This document shows positions 60,166 through 64,000 of a stretch of 64,000 nucleotides of DNA, one piece after another. The translations under genes and the position numbers were made by a program. Under the pieces are notes generated by a model that did no database searches, was not told the DNA's origin, and saw nothing but the letters and a program-made list of their open reading frames with translations. The DNA is from Phycisphaerae bacterium (GTDB lineage: Bacteria; Planctomycetota; Phycisphaerae; Phycisphaerales; UBA1924): positions 62,001 to 126,000 of the forward strand of contig JAEUIW010000001.1 in assembly GCA_016794925.1 (NCBI GenBank), written 5' to 3'. Each line of letters starts with the position of its first letter. The stretch's first letter is position 1.

Positions 60166-60555
60166 TTACCAACCGCCGCCGTGGCCGCCTCCCGATCCGC
60201 GGCCCCCGCCCCCTCCCCAACCGCCACCACCCCCACCGCCGCCGCCACCCCCGCGTCCGCCGCGACCGCCGCCGCCACCCCAACCACCACCACCGCCGCC
60301 GCCGCCGCGCGGGGCCGGGGGCTGCGCCTCGTTCACGCGCAGCGGACGACCCGCCATGGAGAACCCGTTGAACGCCGCGATGGCCGCGCGGGCCTGCTCG
60401 TCGTCGGGCATCTCGACAAAGCCGAAGCCGCGCGAACGGCCCGTCTCGCGATCGATGATGATCGACGACTTCGAGACCGTGCCGTGCTGCGAGAACAACT
60501 GAGTCAACTCGTCCTGGGTGGTGGAGAAGGGCAGATTACCGACGTAGATGTTCAC
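60166..60555 (-). CDS. Glycine-rich RNA-binding protein (single RRM)
   Basis: A 129-residue protein. Residues 1-80 are one RRM: RNP2 is IYVGNLPF and RNP1 is RSRGFGFVEM. The last 45 residues are almost pure Gly with interspersed Trp and Arg (GGWGGGGGRGGRGG pattern, ending GHGGGW). The same design is used by plant and cyanobacterial cold-induced RNA-binding proteins. It has a good promoter and a leader of about 150 nt, which would allow post-transcriptional control, and a strong terminator. Likely an RNA chaperone. Confidence 0.9.
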   Translation of the reverse strand: MNIYVGNLPFSTTQDELTQLFSQHGTVSKSSIIIDRETGRSRGFGFVEMPDDEQARAAIAAFNGFSMAGRPLRVNEAQPPAPRGGGGGGGGWGGGGGRGGRGGGGGGGGGGGWGGGGGRGSGGGHGGGW

Positions 60556-60711
60556 GATCCGATCCTCGCCCGGGCTCTTCCTGTCTCATGAATTCCCAAA
60601 TCCAACCGTGCTGCCCCCGGGCAAAGACACCTCGTCGGACCGCGAGCACAACCGAGCGAACTCCACCCAACCTGCTCGCACACGCACCTACACGCGGGCA
60701 CGCTCGACGAA

Positions 60712-60739
60712 ATAATACTCGGGCCTCGCGAGACGGCAA
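60712..60739 (-). promoter_or_regulatory. Promoter of the RRM gene
   Basis: On the minus strand TTGCCG (60734-60739), a 16-nt spacer and TATTAT (60712-60717). Transcription should begin near 60705, leaving a leader of about 150 nt before the ATG at 60555. Confidence 0.6.
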
Positions 60740-60798
60740 CTGATCCGTACAAAGTACATACATCGACCAGGCCGCACGAATTGGCCCCGCGCCGGCTG

Positions 60799-61668
60799 CT
60801 ATTTGGCCGGGTGCGAATAGTCGAACACGCCCCGGCCGGTCTTGTCACCGAGCCGTCCCGCGGCCACCAGTTGGCGGATCAGCGGGCACGGGCGGAACTT
60901 CGGGTCGCCCAGGTCTCGGTGCAGCACATGCATGATGTGCAGGCACGTGTCCAGCCCGATGAAGTCGGCCAGCCGCAGCGGGCCCATCGGGAAGTTGCAG
61001 CCCAGCTTCATGATCTCGTCCAGGTTTGCCGGCTCGGCCACGCCCTCCATCCAGGCGTAGAACGCCTCGTTGATCAGCGGCATCAGAACCCGGTTGCTCA
61101 CGAACCCGGGCCGGTCGTTGGCAGGGATCGGTGTCTTGCCCATCGCCTTGGCCAGCTCGATCACGCGGTGGACCGTCGCGTCGCTCGTTTGCAGGCCCTT
61201 GATCACCTCCACCAGTTTCATCACCGGCACCGGGTTGAAGAAGTGCATCCCCACCACGCGGTCACTCGCGCCGTGTGCCGCCGCGGCGATCTCCGTGATG
61301 CTGATCGAGCTGGTGTTGCTCGCGAGGATCTGCGATCCCGTGAACATCTTCGCCAGACGCCCGAAGAGTTCGCGCTTCACCGGCGCTTCCTCCACGATCG
61401 CCTCGACGATCACGTCCGCGCCCTTGATGTCGTCCAGCGTGCCCGAGTAGTTCAGGTGCGAGACCGCCGCCTCGAACTCGGCCTGCTTCAGCTTGCCCTT
61501 CTCGACCTCCCTCGCCAGGCGCTTGCCGTGATTCTCCTGGCACCGCCCCAGGGCCCCGGCCGAGGCGTCCACCACCACGACCTTAAAACCCGAAACCGCC
61601 GCGACCTGCGCGATGCCCCCACCCATCTGCCCCGCCCCGATCACCGCGATCGTCTTCACGTTCAGCAT
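60799..61668 (-). CDS. hbd: 3-hydroxyacyl-CoA (3-hydroxybutyryl-CoA) dehydrogenase
   Basis: NAD-dependent oxidation of L-3-hydroxyacyl-CoA, or the reverse. The 289 residues show the Rossmann motif VIGAGQMGGGIAQVAAVSGF, ASNTSSISITEIAAA, the catalytic HFFNPVPVMKLVEVIKG with its His, and the C-terminal NRVLMPLINEAFYAWMEGVA and GPLRLADFIGLDTCLHIMHV. Length and motifs fit the short-chain Hbd/PaaH type. GGAGG sits six bases before the ATG at 61668. Thiolase and crotonase partners are not nearby. Confidence 0.92.
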   Translation of the reverse strand: MLNVKTIAVIGAGQMGGGIAQVAAVSGFKVVVVDASAGALGRCQENHGKRLAREVEKGKLKQAEFEAAVSHLNYSGTLDDIKGADVIVEAIVEEAPVKRELFGRLAKMFTGSQILASNTSSISITEIAAAAHGASDRVVGMHFFNPVPVMKLVEVIKGLQTSDATVHRVIELAKAMGKTPIPANDRPGFVSNRVLMPLINEAFYAWMEGVAEPANLDEIMKLGCNFPMGPLRLADFIGLDTCLHIMHVLHRDLGDPKFRPCPLIRQLVAAGRLGDKTGRGVFDYSHPAK

Positions 61669-61797
61669 GGCACGCCTCCGACCGGAACCCCCGTGACGGG
61701 AGGATCCCGAATGTGCCAGCAGGATAGCCGGAAGCGGCTCGTGCGGTGCGGCACGTTCGTGACCGCTCTCGACCCTCACCACGCGGCCGCGGCACGG

Positions 61798-61803
61798 TAA
61801 ACT
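61798..61803 (+). promoter_or_regulatory. -10 box of a predicted leaderless transcript
   Basis: TAAACT ends 9 nt before the ATG at 61813. Confidence 0.45.
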
Positions 61804-61812
61804 CCCGTCGCG

Positions 61813-62976
61813 ATGGGCTTCATCGAGCATATTCCCGGCACGGTTCCTCTTGTTCCCCCGACCCGGGACGCCCGCGCGCTGGGCGTCGGCGTTCTCGGCC
61901 TTCACGAGGGACGCACCCTCCTCCTTGCCTTGTGCCGCTGCTCACGGGCGTACGCCGCGGCGGGGTGCGACACGAATCAGGACAAAGTCGATGCCTGCGC
62001 CCGCGAAGCGCCCGGCCTGTTCTACACCAGTCGATTTGAGGACATGCTCCTCCGGCCGGACGTGCGCGTGGTCGCGATCTACACCCCGGACGCCGACCAC
62101 GGCGCGCACATCGAGCAGGCCTTCGAGGCCGGCAAGGACGTGATCTGCACCAAGCCGCTTGTGAATTCGGTGCCGGACGCGCGCCGCGTGCTCGCGGCCG
62201 CTCGACGCACCGGCCGTCGGCTGCTCGTCGGGCAGAGCACGCGGTTCTTCGAGCCATTCCGCCGCCAGCGGGCCGCCTTCGAGCGCGGCGCGTTCGGCCG
62301 CGTCGAGCTCGCCGACGCCCACTACATCCACCGCATGGACTGGTACTACCGCAAGAGCCCCTGGGCCGCCCGCGCGACCGACTGGATCTTCCTCGGTCTG
62401 AGCCACCCGCTCGACCTGCTGCGATGGTACCTCGGGCCCATCCGCGCCGTTCACGCCGCCGCGACCCGGTCCGCTCTTGGCGCGGGCTTCGATATCTCCG
62501 GCCCCGACCTCTACGCCGTCACGGTCATCGCGGAGTCGGGCGCGATCGGTCGCGCCATGGGCCACTACGGCGTGCACGAACTCCCCACCGCGCGGAATTG
62601 CATCGAGCTGATGCTGTACGGCTCCGGCGGTTCCTCGCTCGCGCAGTACCACGACATGCGGTTCGTGTACACCGCGCCCGGGCCCGCGGACCGCTCCATG
62701 TCCACCGAGGTCACGGAGGACCACCTGTACGCGGGCCGGCAGTACTACTTCAATTCGGAGGTCCACGGCATGCACTACGGTGAGTTCGCGAACTACGCCG
62801 AGCATTTCGCCTCGGCGATCATCGACGGGAGCCGGGCATCCCCCGAGCTGGAAGAAGGGCTCGAGGTCTTCGCCGTCATGGAATCGGCCCGCCGCAGCGC
62901 CCGGGAGGGCCGGTCGATCGACGTACGTTCCGTGGCGGACGAGATCGGCCTCTCCGCCGCGGGAGCAACGCGATGA
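61813..62976 (+). CDS. Gfo/Idh/MocA-family oxidoreductase
   Basis: A 387-residue NAD(P)-dependent dehydrogenase of the glucose-fructose oxidoreductase group. The N-terminal Rossmann domain has LGVGVLGLHEGRTLLLAL, VVAIYTPDADHGAHIEQAFEAGKDVICTKPLVNS with Lys114 in the TKP form of the EKP motif; the C-terminal beta-sheet domain has DWIFLGLSHPLDLLRWYLG and ends normally. It likely acts on a sugar or inositol-type substrate. Its stop overlaps the next start in ATGA, so the two genes are translationally coupled and may act in one catabolic step. Confidence 0.86.
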   Translation: MGFIEHIPGTVPLVPPTRDARALGVGVLGLHEGRTLLLALCRCSRAYAAAGCDTNQDKVDACAREAPGLFYTSRFEDMLLRPDVRVVAIYTPDADHGAHIEQAFEAGKDVICTKPLVNSVPDARRVLAAARRTGRRLLVGQSTRFFEPFRRQRAAFERGAFGRVELADAHYIHRMDWYYRKSPWAARATDWIFLGLSHPLDLLRWYLGPIRAVHAAATRSALGAGFDISGPDLYAVTVIAESGAIGRAMGHYGVHELPTARNCIELMLYGSGGSSLAQYHDMRFVYTAPGPADRSMSTEVTEDHLYAGRQYYFNSEVHGMHYGEFANYAEHFASAIIDGSRASPELEEGLEVFAVMESARRSAREGRSIDVRSVADEIGLSAAGATR

Positions 62977-64000
62977 ACGAGTGCGAATCGAGATTGGCGG
63001 CCTGGTGCGCGGCGAGCAAATTTGATGGCGTCTGGCTCCGCCGCCGGTCGAACATCGCCTGGCTCAGCGGTGGCGCCGACACGCACTGCGATCTTCACAC
63101 GGTGCAGGGCGTGGCGTCGGTCGTCTGGACTCCCGCACGCAAGATCGTGCTCACCGACACCATCGAAGCCGCCCGGCTCCGGGCGGAAGAATTCGGGTCG
63201 GAGTGGGACGTCCGCGCCACGGAGTGGTGGGAGGATGGCGCCGCGGCGTTGCCACCGGACGTGAAGGACCTTCGACTCACGACGGACATTCCGGCCGATC
63301 CCCTGTACGAACTCAGAGCATCACTCACCGACACTGAAATCAAGGCGGCGCGGACCCTCGGCCACGAGGCCGCGTCGGGTCTTGAACGCACCATGCGCGA
63401 CGTGCGCCCGGGGGCAACCGAGCACGAGATCGCCGGACGGATTGCCGGCACGCTCCGGGCCGCCGGCATCTTCTGCCCGGTGGTGCTGGTCGCCGCGGAC
63501 GAGCGGATCGCGCGTTTCCGGCACCCCATCCCGACCGAGCGCCGCGTCGAGCGAACGCTGATGGCGGCGATCTGCGCGCAGCGGCGGGGGCTCATCGTCA
63601 GCGCGACCCGGATCGTCAGCCTTGGCCCCATCGGATCGGATCTCCGCCGCCGTCACGACGCCGTCACCCGCATCGATGCGGCGCTGCACCGTGCCACTCG
63701 CCCGGGCGTCGCGTGGAGCGCGGCACTCGAAGCGGGACTGGCCGCGTACGACAAGGAGGGTTTCCCCGGGGAATGGAAGCTCCATCATCAGGGCGGTCCG
63801 ATGGGCTACGAGTGCCGCGACTTCAAGGCCACACGTGCGGACACGCGGACGGTGTTCCCGCGGCAGCTCGTCGCGTGGAACCCTTCGATCAGCGGAACCA
63901 AATCCGAGGACACCGTGCTCTCCGGTCGGAACGCCGCCGAGGCGCCCGAAGTCCTCACCGTCACCGGTCAGTGGCCCCCGTGCCCCGCCGAACCGTCGCG
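62973..64000 (+). CDS. M24-type (Xaa-Pro peptidase/creatinase-fold) protein, truncated by the window end
   Basis: The frame is open from the ATG at 62973 to the last base (342 codons) and has no stop. An N-terminal creatinase-like domain (GVWLRRRSNIAWLSGGADTH) precedes the pita-bread domain: AARTLGHEAASGLERTMRDVRPGATEHEIAG, FRHPIPTERRVERTLM, LHHQGGPMGYECRDF and SISGTKSEDTVL. At the places where metallo-M24 enzymes have their two metal Asp residues I see none, which suggests a non-metal relative such as creatinase, so peptidase activity is uncertain. Only the final residues are missing. Confidence 0.75.
   Translation, partial: MNECESRLAAWCAASKFDGVWLRRRSNIAWLSGGADTHCDLHTVQGVASVVWTPARKIVLTDTIEAARLRAEEFGSEWDVRATEWWEDGAAALPPDVKDLRLTTDIPADPLYELRASLTDTEIKAARTLGHEAASGLERTMRDVRPGATEHEIAGRIAGTLRAAGIFCPVVLVAADERIARFRHPIPTERRVERTLMAAICAQRRGLIVSATRIVSLGPIGSDLRRRHDAVTRIDAALHRATRPGVAWSAALEAGLAAYDKEGFPGEWKLHHQGGPMGYECRDFKATRADTRTVFPRQLVAWNPSISGTKSEDTVLSGRNAAEAPEVLTVTGQWPPCPAEPS

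Noticed and set aside
60190..60320. Dense CCGCCGCCACC repeats
   Set aside because: Explained as Gly codons of the RRM protein read from the minus strand, not a separate repeat element.

Overview
This is 64 kb of GC-rich, tightly packed bacterial chromosome with no rRNA, tRNA, CRISPR array, prophage or insertion sequence that I can see. The best fit is a planctomycete, probably of the Phycisphaerae. That is an inference from the secreted proteins ending in a two-loop DxDxD-type dockerin module closed by a Cys, a PEP-CTERM-like tail (PAPGAAALLGLGGLVAGRRRRA type), a YdjY-domain protein, a very large tricorn-type protease, and scattered single housekeeping genes such as an orphan atpC. Complete enzymes for lipid A (lpxB), peptidoglycan (murD), isoprenoids (ispA, dxs) and queuosine (queF) indicate a diderm cell wall and ordinary core metabolism.

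Layout. 0-10 kb: photolyase, a secreted esterase, a PilZ-receiver-degenerate HPt protein, queF with a TPR lipoprotein, endonuclease IV divergent from a short-chain dehydrogenase, glutamate dehydrogenase, and a degenerate receiver protein. 10-18 kb: six-domain ribosomal protein S1, a 1.2 kb gene-poor gap, gyrA, a probable 74-residue gene, and a TerC-PGPGW membrane fusion. 18-30 kb: dockerin protein, STAS protein, then a reverse-strand run reading rsmB, PTS EIIA, ispA, dxs, nadK; divergent from it are a histidine kinase and a receiver-XRE regulator, then lpxB. 30-41 kb: small unknowns, panB, HtrA protease, a YdjY protein coupled to murD, a class IV aminotransferase, priA divergent from carA. 41-48 kb: a secretome segment (PEP-CTERM-like protein, two dockerin proteins sharing a near-identical 148-nt 3-prime end, a lipoprotein, rhodanese), then an ECF sigma factor with its membrane anti-sigma. 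48-64 kb: a B12-binding/MeaB GTPase fusion, a SpoIIE phosphatase, a FecCD permease, atpC, a striking uncharged FG/YG-rich protein, smpB, tricorn protease, a serine-less hydrolase-like lipoprotein, FAH hydrolase, a glycine-rich RRM protein, 3-hydroxyacyl-CoA dehydrogenase, a Gfo/Idh/MocA oxidoreductase and a truncated M24 peptidase-like gene.

Two patterns cross the whole window. First, at least sixteen genes have a TANNNT box (most often TACNNT) that ends only 5-10 nt before the start codon, which predicts leaderless mRNAs. The other main class has a Shine-Dalgarno and a normal leader, and includes every dockerin or PEP-CTERM-like gene. This pattern also settles several start codons (nfo, rsmB, carA, the aminotransferase). 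Second, signalling parts are spread out rather than clustered: a STAS protein, a SpoIIE phosphatase, an ECF sigma/anti-sigma pair, a degenerate receiver, a degenerate HPt and a receiver-XRE fusion.

The strongest candidate for something undescribed is the 286-residue protein at 52461-53321. It has no Lys or Glu at all, one Arg and one Asp in its last five residues, and fifteen FG or YG dipeptides in an Asn/Gly/Thr/Pro/Ser matrix. It has its own ribosome binding site and a strong terminator.
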